DNA of 52,127 bases. Source: Pseudomonas viridiflava. Lineage in GTDB: Bacteria; Pseudomonadota; Gammaproteobacteria; Pseudomonadales; Pseudomonadaceae. Position 1 is the first letter of the stretch; each line of letters opens with the position of its first letter. The DNA lies in NCBI RefSeq assembly GCF_001642795.1, contig NZ_LKEH01000043.1, positions 45,647 through 97,773 of the forward strand, given 5' to 3'. The notes beneath the pieces are model-generated. The model saw only the letters and a program-made list of their open reading frames with translations. It made no database searches and had not been told where the DNA came from. The position numbers and the translations under genes are program-made. This document shows, piece by piece, positions 32,753-39,830 of the stretch.

Positions 32753-33534
32753 AAGGTCACCTCCACCGCCAGCGGTGCATGATCGGAAAGATGAGACCAG
32801 GGGCGATTGGAAAGCACCTTGGGCCTGTGGGTCGTGGCGTTGCGTACGTAGATCCGGTCCAGCCTCAACAGTGGCCAGCGCGCCGGAAAACTCTTGGCCG
32901 GTGCACCGAAGCGCTCAACGAAGGCTTCATGCAGCCCGGTTCCCTGCAACAGGGCGTCGGCACGCTGACGCCAGTCGTTGAAATCTCCGGCAACGATCAC
33001 TGGCTCTCCATCAGGCAGACGGCCCATCAGCTCGGCAAGCAAACCGAGCTGCTTGCGCCGATGACTTTCGAACAGGCCGAGGTGCACACAGACGGCGTGC
33101 ACATGACCATGATTCGGCACGTCAAGAATGCAATGCAGCAGTCCGCGCTGCTCCGTACCGTCAATAGAGATGTCGAGATTCTCGTGGCTCACGATCGGGT
33201 ATTTGGAGAGCAGCGCATTACCGTGGTCGCCGTCCGGGTAAACCGCGTTACGACCGTAGGCGAAGTCACTCCACATGCTGTCAGCCAGAAACTCGTACTG
33301 CGAAATGGTCGGCCAGTCCTTCACGTTTCGGGCGTGACTCTGATGCTCTCCATGCACTTCCTGCAGAAACACCACATCAGCCGACACGCTGCGCACCGCT
33401 TCACGCAATTCGGGAAGAATGAATCGACGATTGAAAATGCCGAAGCCCATGTGCATGTTCATGGTCAGTACATTCAGGGAAATGCTGGCCGATACCGGCG
33501 TAGCCTGGCCGACGGGCGTATTGGCACTGGTCAA
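32749..33534 (-). CDS. ybhP: YbhP-type endonuclease/exonuclease/phosphatase-family protein
   Basis: 261 residues with the EEP fold: LNVLTMNMHMGFG (metal-binding Asn), VVFLQEVHGEH (metal-binding Glu), AVCVHLGLFESHRRKQL, VIVAGDFNDW (catalytic Asp/Asn) and LSDHAPLAVEV (Asp-His). Substrates of YbhP are not settled; a phosphodiester of a lipid head group is plausible from its coupling to clsB. The start is TTG at 33534, with AGGAG six bases upstream; the next ATG would remove 24 residues. First gene of its operon. Confidence 0.88.
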   Translation of the reverse strand: MTSANTPVGQATPVSASISLNVLTMNMHMGFGIFNRRFILPELREAVRSVSADVVFLQEVHGEHQSHARNVKDWPTISQYEFLADSMWSDFAYGRNAVYPDGDHGNALLSKYPIVSHENLDISIDGTEQRGLLHCILDVPNHGHVHAVCVHLGLFESHRRKQLGLLAELMGRLPDGEPVIVAGDFNDWRQRADALLQGTGLHEAFVERFGAPAKSFPARWPLLRLDRIYVRNATTHRPKVLSNRPWSHLSDHAPLAVEVTL

Positions 33535-33720
33535 GACTGACTCCTGGATAGATATTCAACGTATATGAAGCCACCCGTTGGCACAGGTTCCATTGCTGAA
33601 CGGCAATGCCATTCCTTTGCCATATCCACCCACTCGTCGAGCCTGGAGGAACTTTGGTCATCCGGCCCATTCGGATTTTTTCAACAGCAGTGAGGAAAAT
33701 CCGTATCGAGGAACCACACG

Positions 33721-34179
33721 ATGTCCAGGTCATGGATCAAGTCGTGGAAAGGAAGTTGCGTCATTCTGGCCGCGTGCCTGCTTTACACCGGTATCGCCTG
33801 GGGAGAGGCCTGTGACGTGACGACGACGTCCTCCAGCCCGCAGGTCCCTGTCGTTCAGGGCCATACCTGCTATGAGTTTCAACGCATGCCGCCCGGCACT
33901 ATCGATTGGTCGTGCAGTAATGAAGACAGGGGCTCAAGACCCCGGCAGAAACGAAAGGTCTCCGCGTGCCCTGAAAAACCGATAGCGTCCTGTAGCGCGA
34001 CACTCACGCAGGAAGCATTGGCCAACGAGCAGTCGACCAGCAAGGAACCGGGACAGGCCACGCTGGATATTCCGAGCGACGCGAAAGTGTTCACCTGGTA
34101 CTACGATCTTCCGGAGCAGGCTCAGGCCCGAATCGACTGCGAACAGGCTGGGGGAACATTCAGTTACCCGTTGAAATAG
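33721..34179 (+). CDS. Small cysteine-rich secreted protein, unknown function
   Basis: 152 residues. A Sec-type signal peptide (basic SWIKSWKGS, hydrophobic CVILAACLLYTGIAWG) is probably cleaved near residue 28. The mature part is about 124 residues with six cysteines, enough for three disulfides, a basic stretch (RGSRPRQKRKVSAC) and a C-terminal WYYDLPEQAQARIDCEQAGGTF. I recognise no family. GAGGAA lies eight bases before the ATG. It stands alone between the ybhP promoter and the cytochrome b561 gene. Periplasmic or secreted location is inferred. Confidence 0.78.
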   Translation: MSRSWIKSWKGSCVILAACLLYTGIAWGEACDVTTTSSSPQVPVVQGHTCYEFQRMPPGTIDWSCSNEDRGSRPRQKRKVSACPEKPIASCSATLTQEALANEQSTSKEPGQATLDIPSDAKVFTWYYDLPEQAQARIDCEQAGGTFSYPLK

Positions 34180-34363
34180 CGGGGAGGCACAAGGCTTGCT
34201 TATGCACCCCCATCGGGGAGACTCGCGTCAGGAAACCAGCATCCTGTCAGCGCATGCGCATAGGTACTTAAGCTGCCGATGAACGCATGACCGTTGAAAG
34301 ACTCTTACGCAGTGTGTCGAATCCGAGGCACACTGCCGAAAAATGCGACAAGGAATTCAGAAC

Positions 34364-34903
34364 GTGCATGCACCGACCTCCCAACGCTACACCTCAAAAG
34401 CCCGCTGGCTGCATTGGGTCATGGCCGCGCTGATCGTGCTGGCCTACACGCTGATTCTCAGCCGCAGTCAGTTCGGCAAGGGTTCGGAATATCGCCTGCT
34501 GGTCGTGCAGAGCCATTTCTGGGTCGGCATTCTGATTCTGACGCTGGCATTTTTCCGCGTTGCCGAGCGACGTCGCCACCGGCCGCCGGGCATCACCCCG
34601 CCACTTGAAGGCGCGTTACGTGTGGCCGCAACGGTCTCGCATTACGCGCTGTACGCATTTCTTTTCATTCAGCCCGTGCTGGGCCTGCTGACGGTGATGG
34701 TGGAAAAAGGCGCCCTGCCCGTCCCGCTCACCGACCTGCAGATACCCTGGCCATTCGCGACTTCGGATCGTACGGCGGAATATTTCGAGGACCTGCACAA
34801 ACTGCTGGGTTCGATTTTCTACTACGTGATCGCACTGCATGTGGTGGCAGCGATCTGGCACCACCTGGTGCGCAAGGACAATACCCTCAAGCGTATGGTC
34901 TGA
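34364..34903 (+). CDS. Cytochrome b561
   Basis: About 179 residues, four membrane helices, Ni_hydr_CYTB/CybB-like family. Haem-ligand histidines are likely those in RWLHWVMAALIV (helix 1), SHFWVGILIL (helix 2), HYALYAFLFIQPVLG (helix 3) and LHVVAAIWHHLV (helix 4). It moves electrons between quinol and a periplasmic acceptor such as superoxide. The GTG at 34364 has AAGGA (34350-34354) nine bases upstream; the ATG at 34343 would add seven residues but has no ribosome-binding site. It is a single-gene unit ended by a strong terminator. Confidence 0.88.
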   Translation: MHAPTSQRYTSKARWLHWVMAALIVLAYTLILSRSQFGKGSEYRLLVVQSHFWVGILILTLAFFRVAERRRHRPPGITPPLEGALRVAATVSHYALYAFLFIQPVLGLLTVMVEKGALPVPLTDLQIPWPFATSDRTAEYFEDLHKLLGSIFYYVIALHVVAAIWHHLVRKDNTLKRMV

Positions 34904-34910
34904 CGACACG

Positions 34911-34935
34911 TCAGGGCTTTCGCCGAAAGCCCTGA
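34911..34935. terminator. Bidirectional terminator between cytochrome b561 and mtnP
   Basis: TCAGGGCTTTC (34911-34921) pairs perfectly with GAAAGCCCTGA (34925-34935), three-base loop. Converging genes end on both sides. Confidence 0.8.
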
Positions 34936-34958
34936 TACTGCGCAGACCGAATGTGGGC

Positions 34959-35699
34959 CTACTGCGCCGACAGCACCCGCGCCAGCGTTGCCTTGACCTT
35001 GCCCATCCCGTCACGCAAGGCCTGCTCGATTTCAGCCATGGTGATGACAGCGGTCGACTTGCCTGCCGCCGGATTGACCACCAGCGCAAGACACGCGTAA
35101 TCCAGCTCCAGCTCGCGGGCCAGCGCCGCTTCCGGCATGCCGGTCATCCCGACGATGTCGCAGCCGTCACGCTCCAGCCGAATAATCTCGGCCACGGTTT
35201 CCAGACGAGGTCCCTGTGTGCAGGCGTACACCCCACGATCACTGAACTCGCAGCCTTCAGCCGCAAGCGCTGCAACCAGACGGGCGCGCAGCGCCTCGCT
35301 GTAGGGGTAGCTGAAGTCGATGTGGGTAACCTGTTCCAGGTCGTCGGCGAAGAAGGTGTGCTGACGGCCACTGGTGTAATCGATCAGGTCATGGGGCACG
35401 CAGAAGTGCCCGGTGCCCATCGCAGGATGAATGCCACCCACTGCGTTAACGGCCAGAATCGCTTCGGCGCCGGCCTGCTTCAAGGCCCAGATATTGGCGC
35501 GGTAGTTGACCTGATGCGGCGGCAGGCGGTGCGGATGGCCATGACGCGCAAGAAACATCACTTCACGTCCGGCGTACTCGCCTATCTGGATTTCGCCGGA
35601 CGGCGCGCCATAAGGCGTGTTCATGGGCAAAGACTGACGAATGTTCAGCCCTTCGAGCTGGGTCAGGCCGGTGCCACCGATAATCGCGTAAACAGTCAT
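34959..35699 (-). CDS. mtnP: S-methyl-5'-thioinosine phosphorylase
   Basis: 246 residues, purine nucleoside phosphorylase superfamily (MTAP/PNP). AIIGGTGL (phosphate loop), FLARHGHPHRLPPHQVNYRANIWAL, GHFCVPHDLIDYTSGR and DIVGMTGMPEAALARELEL are the family blocks. In pseudomonads the orthologue (PA3004) splits methylthioinosine, formed by deaminating methylthioadenosine, into hypoxanthine and methylthioribose-1-phosphate; the substrate here is inferred from that. It lies nine bases after nagZ, so probably co-transcribed. Confidence 0.9.
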   Translation of the reverse strand: MTVYAIIGGTGLTQLEGLNIRQSLPMNTPYGAPSGEIQIGEYAGREVMFLARHGHPHRLPPHQVNYRANIWALKQAGAEAILAVNAVGGIHPAMGTGHFCVPHDLIDYTSGRQHTFFADDLEQVTHIDFSYPYSEALRARLVAALAAEGCEFSDRGVYACTQGPRLETVAEIIRLERDGCDIVGMTGMPEAALARELELDYACLALVVNPAAGKSTAVITMAEIEQALRDGMGKVKATLARVLSAQ

Positions 35700-35708
35700 T
35701 GCTAATCC

Positions 35709-36719
35709 TTAGTCGATCAATTGGGCGCTGCGCAGTGCAGCAAGCGCGGCGAGCCAGCGTGGATCCTGTCGATACTCGGTGCTGGCAACGGCATTGCCAC
35801 GCATGCGGGCGATACGCGCCGAAGGCTTGACCTTCATGCGCTGCGCCGCGGTGAGCGCCAGCTCTGCCGCCGCACGGTCATTGCACACCAGCCCCATGTC
35901 GCAGCCCGCCGTCAACGCGGCCTCGATACGGCTTGCCGCATCACCGACCACATGCGCGCCCGCCATCGACAGGTCATCACTGAAGATAACCCCGTCAAAT
36001 TTCAGTTCGTCGCGCAGGATGTCTTGCAGCCAGCGGCGTGAGAAACCGGCCGGCTGCGAGTCGACTTTCGGGTAGATGACATGCGCCGGCATGACCGCCG
36101 CCAGTTGCTGACTCAGACGCGCAAACGGCACCAGATCATTGGCGCGTATCTGCTCCAGGCTGCGCTCATCGGAGGGGATCGCCACGTGAGAATCAGCCTC
36201 CGCCCAGCCATGACCGGGGAAATGCTTGCCGGTGGCTGCCATGCCCGCTGCGTTCATGCCGCGAATGAACGCGCCTGCCAGCAGGGCCGCACGCTCGGGA
36301 TCGCCCTCGAAGGACCGCGTGCCGACGACTGCGCTGCGCTGATAATCCAGATCCAGCACCGGGGCGAAACTCAGGTCCAGCCCTACTGCCAGCACCTCGG
36401 TCGCCATCAGCCAGCCGCAATGCTCCGCCAGAAGCTCGGCATCGCGCTTTTCAGCGATGGCGCGCATCGCCGGAAGACGCACAAAACCCTGACGAAGACG
36501 CTGAACGCGCCCGCCCTCCTGATCCACTGCAAGCAACAGGTCGGGCCGAATGGCGCGAATCGCGGCACTCAGTTCACGCACCTGACGGGGATGCTCGATA
36601 TTCCGAGCGAATATGATGAGACCGCCCACTTCGGGCTGACGCAGAAACTGACGGTCTTCGCTGGTCAGCCAGGTACCGGCGACATCGACCATCAGGGAGC
36701 CTTGCAGGCCAGAACTCAT
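35709..36719 (-). CDS. nagZ: Beta-N-acetylhexosaminidase NagZ
   Basis: 336 residues, glycoside hydrolase family 3, cytoplasmic. LLAVDQEGGRVQRLRQGF, ATGKHFPGHGWAEADSHV with the catalytic-loop His, and VIFSDDLSMAGAHVVG with the nucleophile Asp are all present. It removes GlcNAc from anhydromuropeptides during wall recycling, and in bacteria with inducible AmpC it makes the inducing muropeptides. AAGGG seven bases before the ATG at 36719 supports this start over 36737. Confidence 0.95.
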   Translation of the reverse strand: MSSGLQGSLMVDVAGTWLTSEDRQFLRQPEVGGLIIFARNIEHPRQVRELSAAIRAIRPDLLLAVDQEGGRVQRLRQGFVRLPAMRAIAEKRDAELLAEHCGWLMATEVLAVGLDLSFAPVLDLDYQRSAVVGTRSFEGDPERAALLAGAFIRGMNAAGMAATGKHFPGHGWAEADSHVAIPSDERSLEQIRANDLVPFARLSQQLAAVMPAHVIYPKVDSQPAGFSRRWLQDILRDELKFDGVIFSDDLSMAGAHVVGDAASRIEAALTAGCDMGLVCNDRAAAELALTAAQRMKVKPSARIARMRGNAVASTEYRQDPRWLAALAALRSAQLID

Positions 36720-36810
36720 AGAAAAACCCTTACACACCAGTGCCCGATTACAATGCGGGCATGGTGCTTGATCCTGAAGCCCTGTGCAATGCGAAGGGCT
36801 TCAGCGATGC

Positions 36811-37530
36811 TCAGGCCTTGGCGGCGACAGGTGCAGGTGTGCTGATGCTCTTGCTGCGCGGCTTGAGCTGAGCGGCGATCATGGCGGAATCGGTCACCCC
36901 GGTGTCCGCACGCATGCCGGCAGCCAGGAAAGGCACCATCAGGCGCATGACCTGCTCGATCGAGGTATTGACGCCGAAATCGGTTTCGGCAATGGCGCGC
37001 AGGGCCTTGATGCCGGACATGCTGAACGCCGCAGCACCGAGCATGAAGTGCACGCGCCAGAACAGTTCGATGGGCGGGATACGCGGCGCGGCTTCGTTGA
37101 CCAGCGTCATGTAGCGGCGAAAGACCTTGCCGTACATGTCTTCGAGGTAGCGTCGCAAGTGGCCCTGGCTCTGACTGAACGCCAGCCCCAGCAGACGCAT
37201 GAAGATGGAAAGATCATTGCCACTGCGCGGCTGCACGACCAGCGCCTGTTCGACCAGAATCTCGAGCAGCTCTTCAAGCGTAGGCTTGTGCTCGGGCTTC
37301 GCCTGACGACGCTCCAGTTCGCGTTCGAGGCTGACGCAGAAAGGCCCCAGAAAACGCGAAAAAACCGCCTGGATGAGCGCCTTCTTGGACCCGAAGTGAT
37401 AATTCACCGCAGCCAGATTGACAGAGGCCTTGCTGGTGATGAGACGCAACGAGGTTTCAGCGAAACCCTTTTCTGCGAACAACTGCTCCGCAGCATCAAG
37501 AATGCGTTCAACGGTTTCCGACTGTGCCAT
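36811..37530 (-). CDS. psrA: TetR-family fatty-acid-responsive regulator PsrA
   Basis: 239 residues. N-terminal TetR HTH (ILDAAEQLFAEKGFAETSLRLITSKASVNLAAVNYHFGSKKALIQAVF) and a C-terminal ligand domain (from about 80). In Pseudomonas PsrA represses fadBA and itself, activates rpoS, and is released by long-chain fatty acids. The position next to lexA is the PsrA position in pseudomonads. A perfect CAAAC-N4-GTTTG site lies 15 bases upstream, and another lies before fadBA at 46541. It is divergent from lexA. Confidence 0.94.
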   Translation of the reverse strand: MAQSETVERILDAAEQLFAEKGFAETSLRLITSKASVNLAAVNYHFGSKKALIQAVFSRFLGPFCVSLERELERRQAKPEHKPTLEELLEILVEQALVVQPRSGNDLSIFMRLLGLAFSQSQGHLRRYLEDMYGKVFRRYMTLVNEAAPRIPPIELFWRVHFMLGAAAFSMSGIKALRAIAETDFGVNTSIEQVMRLMVPFLAAGMRADTGVTDSAMIAAQLKPRSKSISTPAPVAAKA

Positions 37531-37544
37531 GGCTCTCTGCCTAA

Positions 37545-37558
37545 CAAACGAACGTTTG
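37545..37558. promoter_or_regulatory. PsrA operator at its own gene
   Basis: CAAACGAACGTTTG, a perfect match to the PsrA consensus (G/C)AAAC-N2-4-GTTTG(C), directly upstream of psrA. A second, weaker copy (CAAAC-gc-GTTCA) occurs near 37590-37602. Confidence 0.8.
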
Positions 37559-37739
37559 AAACATACGTATCATACGCCCTGATTGTCAAGCAAACGCGTT
37601 CATTTTATGGCCGGACAGTCACGAATTCATGAAATAAACGATGAAATGTCTGGCATCCAGCAAGGCTGGTTGCATCACCCACGCACAGCGCAAGGTGATG
37701 CCTGTTGTAACCGCTCGGCGGTGAAAACGAAATAGTCGA

Positions 37740-37791
37740 TTGCCATTGCGCTTCCACTGTATATAATCCCAGTCACTGTATAAAAAGACAG
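37740..37791 (+). promoter_or_regulatory. lexA promoter with two tandem SOS boxes
   Basis: TTGCCA (37740-37745), 16-base spacer, perfect TATAAT (37762-37767). LexA box 1 is CTGTATATAATCCCAG (37757-37772) and covers the -10; box 2 is CTGTATAAAAAGACAG (37776-37791). Both fit CTG-N10-CAG, and they are three bases apart. Confidence 0.9.
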
Positions 37792-37801
37792 AGCGCTCGA
37801 C

Positions 37802-38410
37802 ATGATTAAACTGACGCCACGCCAGGCCGAGATCCTGGGCTTCATCAAACGCTGCCTCGAAGACAACGGCTTTCCCCCGACACGTGCGGAAATCGCTCAG
37901 GAGCTGGGCTTCAAGTCGCCAAACGCCGCTGAAGAACATCTCAAGGCGCTTGCCCGCAAGGGCGCAATCGAAATGACCCCGGGCGCATCACGCGGTATCC
38001 GCATTCCCGGTTTCGAAGCCAAACCCGACGAAAGCAGCCTGCCGATCATTGGCCGTGTTGCCGCCGGCGCACCAATTCTGGCGCAGCAGCACATCGAAGA
38101 ATCCTGCAACATCAACCCGACCTTCTTTCATCCAAGCGCCGACTATCTGTTGCGCGTGCACGGCATGAGCATGAAGGACATCGGCATCCTCGACGGCGAT
38201 CTGCTGGCGGTGCACACCACACGTGAAGCCCGCAACGGCCAGATTGTTGTTGCCCGGATCGGCGACGAAGTGACCGTCAAACGTTTCAAGCGTGAAGGCA
38301 GCAAAGTCTGGCTGCTGGCTGAAAACCCGGAGTTCGCGCCTATCGAGGTCGATCTCAAGGATCAGGATCTGGTGATCGAAGGTTTGAGCGTCGGCGTCAT
38401 TCGCCGCTAA
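37802..38410 (+). CDS. lexA: LexA repressor
   Basis: 202 residues. N-terminal winged HTH (LTPRQAEILGFIKRCLEDNG...PPTRAEIAQELGFKSPNAAEEHL) and a C-terminal S24 protease domain. The self-cleavage site is Ala88-Gly89 (GRVAAGAP), with catalytic Ser123 (HGMSMKD) and Lys160. It represses SOS genes until RecA filaments trigger cleavage. The start is ten bases after the second SOS box. sulA follows nine bases downstream. Confidence 0.97.
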   Translation: MIKLTPRQAEILGFIKRCLEDNGFPPTRAEIAQELGFKSPNAAEEHLKALARKGAIEMTPGASRGIRIPGFEAKPDESSLPIIGRVAAGAPILAQQHIEESCNINPTFFHPSADYLLRVHGMSMKDIGILDGDLLAVHTTREARNGQIVVARIGDEVTVKRFKREGSKVWLLAENPEFAPIEVDLKDQDLVIEGLSVGVIRR

Positions 38411-38419
38411 GGAGACGTT

Positions 38420-38890
38420 ATGCAGTTCCATCAAGCACCGCATTCGCAATTACCGCTGTTCGAGGCGTTCATGGCCCAGCCCATCGCCCCGATGATCACG
38501 GATATCGTCGAAACGCCCTGGAGCAATGAGCCTGAGCCTTTCAGCGAACTGTCCTTGCGCGGTGCTGCAGGGAACTGCATGAACCTGCTCGCCCCCATCC
38601 TTCGCGAGCTCAGTCAGGATGACGATGCACGCTGGCTGACTCTCATCGCGCCGCCGTCGAACCTGACCCAGGCATGGCTACGCGATGCCGGTCTGAATCG
38701 GGAAAGGATTCTTCTGCTTCAGCCACGCGGCACTCAGAGTGCATTGGAATTGACGCGAGAGGCGCTACGGCTGGGACGCAGCCATACCGTGGTGAGCTGG
38801 ATCAACCCACTCAGCACGTCGTCGCGCCAGCAGTTGATCGGTGCTGCGAGGATTGGTGAAGCGCAAAGCCTGAATATCAGACTGGGCTGA
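38420..38890 (+). CDS. sulA: SOS cell-division inhibitor SulA
   Basis: 156 residues, SulA family. FSELSLRGAAGNCMNLLAPILRELS and RWLTLIAPPSNLTQAWLRDAG are the conserved blocks; VSWINPLSTSSRQQLIGAA lies near the end. SulA blocks FtsZ polymerisation when DNA is damaged. It forms an operon with lexA, so both are released together. GGAG precedes the ATG. In enterobacteria sulA is elsewhere; lexA-sulA pairing is a pseudomonad feature. Confidence 0.92.
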   Translation: MQFHQAPHSQLPLFEAFMAQPIAPMITDIVETPWSNEPEPFSELSLRGAAGNCMNLLAPILRELSQDDDARWLTLIAPPSNLTQAWLRDAGLNRERILLLQPRGTQSALELTREALRLGRSHTVVSWINPLSTSSRQQLIGAARIGEAQSLNIRLG

Positions 38891-38918
38891 AGGCCCGGTC
38901 ACTGATCAGCTGGACCGA

Positions 38919-39152
38919 TTAGTGCAGAACGTGAGGCCCGTCATCCTTTTCGACTTCGCCTTCGGCCAGGCGACCGGCCATTTGCACGCCAACGCTCAAC
39001 ATCGCCTTGGCGACCTCGACGTGCTGACCCTGCATGAACGCCTTGGCATCGGCCGAGAAGTCCAGCGTGACCAACGAGCCCTCGTCATCAGCGCGACGCA
39101 GTTCAATTCGACCGTCAGGCAGTTCGACAATTTCAAGAAAAGAGGTAGGCAT
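38919..39152 (-). CDS. Conserved hypothetical protein
   Basis: 77 residues, acidic and soluble. It begins MPTSFLEIVELPDGRIELRRADDEGSLVTLDFS, a short beta-sheet-like part, followed by a helical part (AKAFMQGQHVEVAKAMLSVGVQMAGRLAEGE). No family recognised; its place between sulA and topA matches a small hypothetical gene in other pseudomonads. The start at 39152 was chosen over 39182 because GGAGT lies upstream and the shorter product looks natural. Confidence 0.8.
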   Translation of the reverse strand: MPTSFLEIVELPDGRIELRRADDEGSLVTLDFSADAKAFMQGQHVEVAKAMLSVGVQMAGRLAEGEVEKDDGPHVLH

Positions 39153-39216
39153 CAGTACAGTTACTCCGCAATAGGCTGGCATTGTAACAGCCTGCCAGCC
39201 CTTCCATCATTGCTTT

Positions 39217-39738
39217 TCAGCACTCGCTCAAACCTTCACGGAAACGCACCGCCAGGCTTTTCAGTTGTTGGCGCCAGCTCTCCAGTTCTTCGCGGGTCAA
39301 TTCCGGCTCCGGCTCGGCATCCAGATTCACTGCCACAATCATCGGCTGGGTCACGTCACCCTTGGGTTTGACGGGGGCACGCGGCGGCTGAAAAAGCGCG
39401 TTGTAAGCCGCCAGCAGCCTGGCCAGCCAGGTCTCGCGGTGCTGAGCCAGTTCGACCAGCTCAGCCATCTCAGGGATCGCAATAGCGTCCAGCACTTCCT
39501 GAGTCAGCAACTGCTCTGCACGCGGCGCGCTGGCCTGTGGCAGGCGGTAATAGCCTGCAATCTCGTGGCACAACCCCAACAAGGCACCGTACAGATGAAA
39601 CAGCACCGATTCGCGCTCAGCCTGCTGCAACGCCTGTGCGTTGATCACCTGACCGTTCTCGGCCTTGCCCAACGCCTCGAGCGCCAGCCCGGCAAAATAA
39701 ATCTTCTGGTTGGTACGGGTGTAGAGTTCATGAGCCAT
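39217..39738 (-). CDS. DUF6586 family protein
   Basis: 173 residues, mostly helical and cytoplasmic. AHELYTRTNQKIYFAGLALE, RESVLFHLYGALLGLCHEIAGYYRLP and the C-terminal LTREELESWRQQLKSLAVRFREGLSEC are typical of this conserved pseudomonad family. Function unknown. It lies 92 bases downstream of topA on the same strand, behind the topA terminator. Confidence 0.83.
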   Translation of the reverse strand: MAHELYTRTNQKIYFAGLALEALGKAENGQVINAQALQQAERESVLFHLYGALLGLCHEIAGYYRLPQASAPRAEQLLTQEVLDAIAIPEMAELVELAQHRETWLARLLAAYNALFQPPRAPVKPKGDVTQPMIVAVNLDAEPEPELTREELESWRQQLKSLAVRFREGLSEC

Positions 39739-39798
39739 GGCAACTCTCCATCACAATCGAATAAGACCAGCATAGCCGGACCGCGCTGCCTTGGAAGA

Positions 39799-39824
39799 AC
39801 GTCCGGCACGTGGGTGCCGGACGT
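39799..39824 (-). terminator. Terminator of topA
   Basis: ACGTCCGGCA (39799-39808) pairs with TGCCGGACGT (39815-39824), six-base loop; TTCTTCC follows on the minus strand. It begins a few bases after the topA stop. Confidence 0.8.
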
Positions 39825-39830
39825 CAAGGG

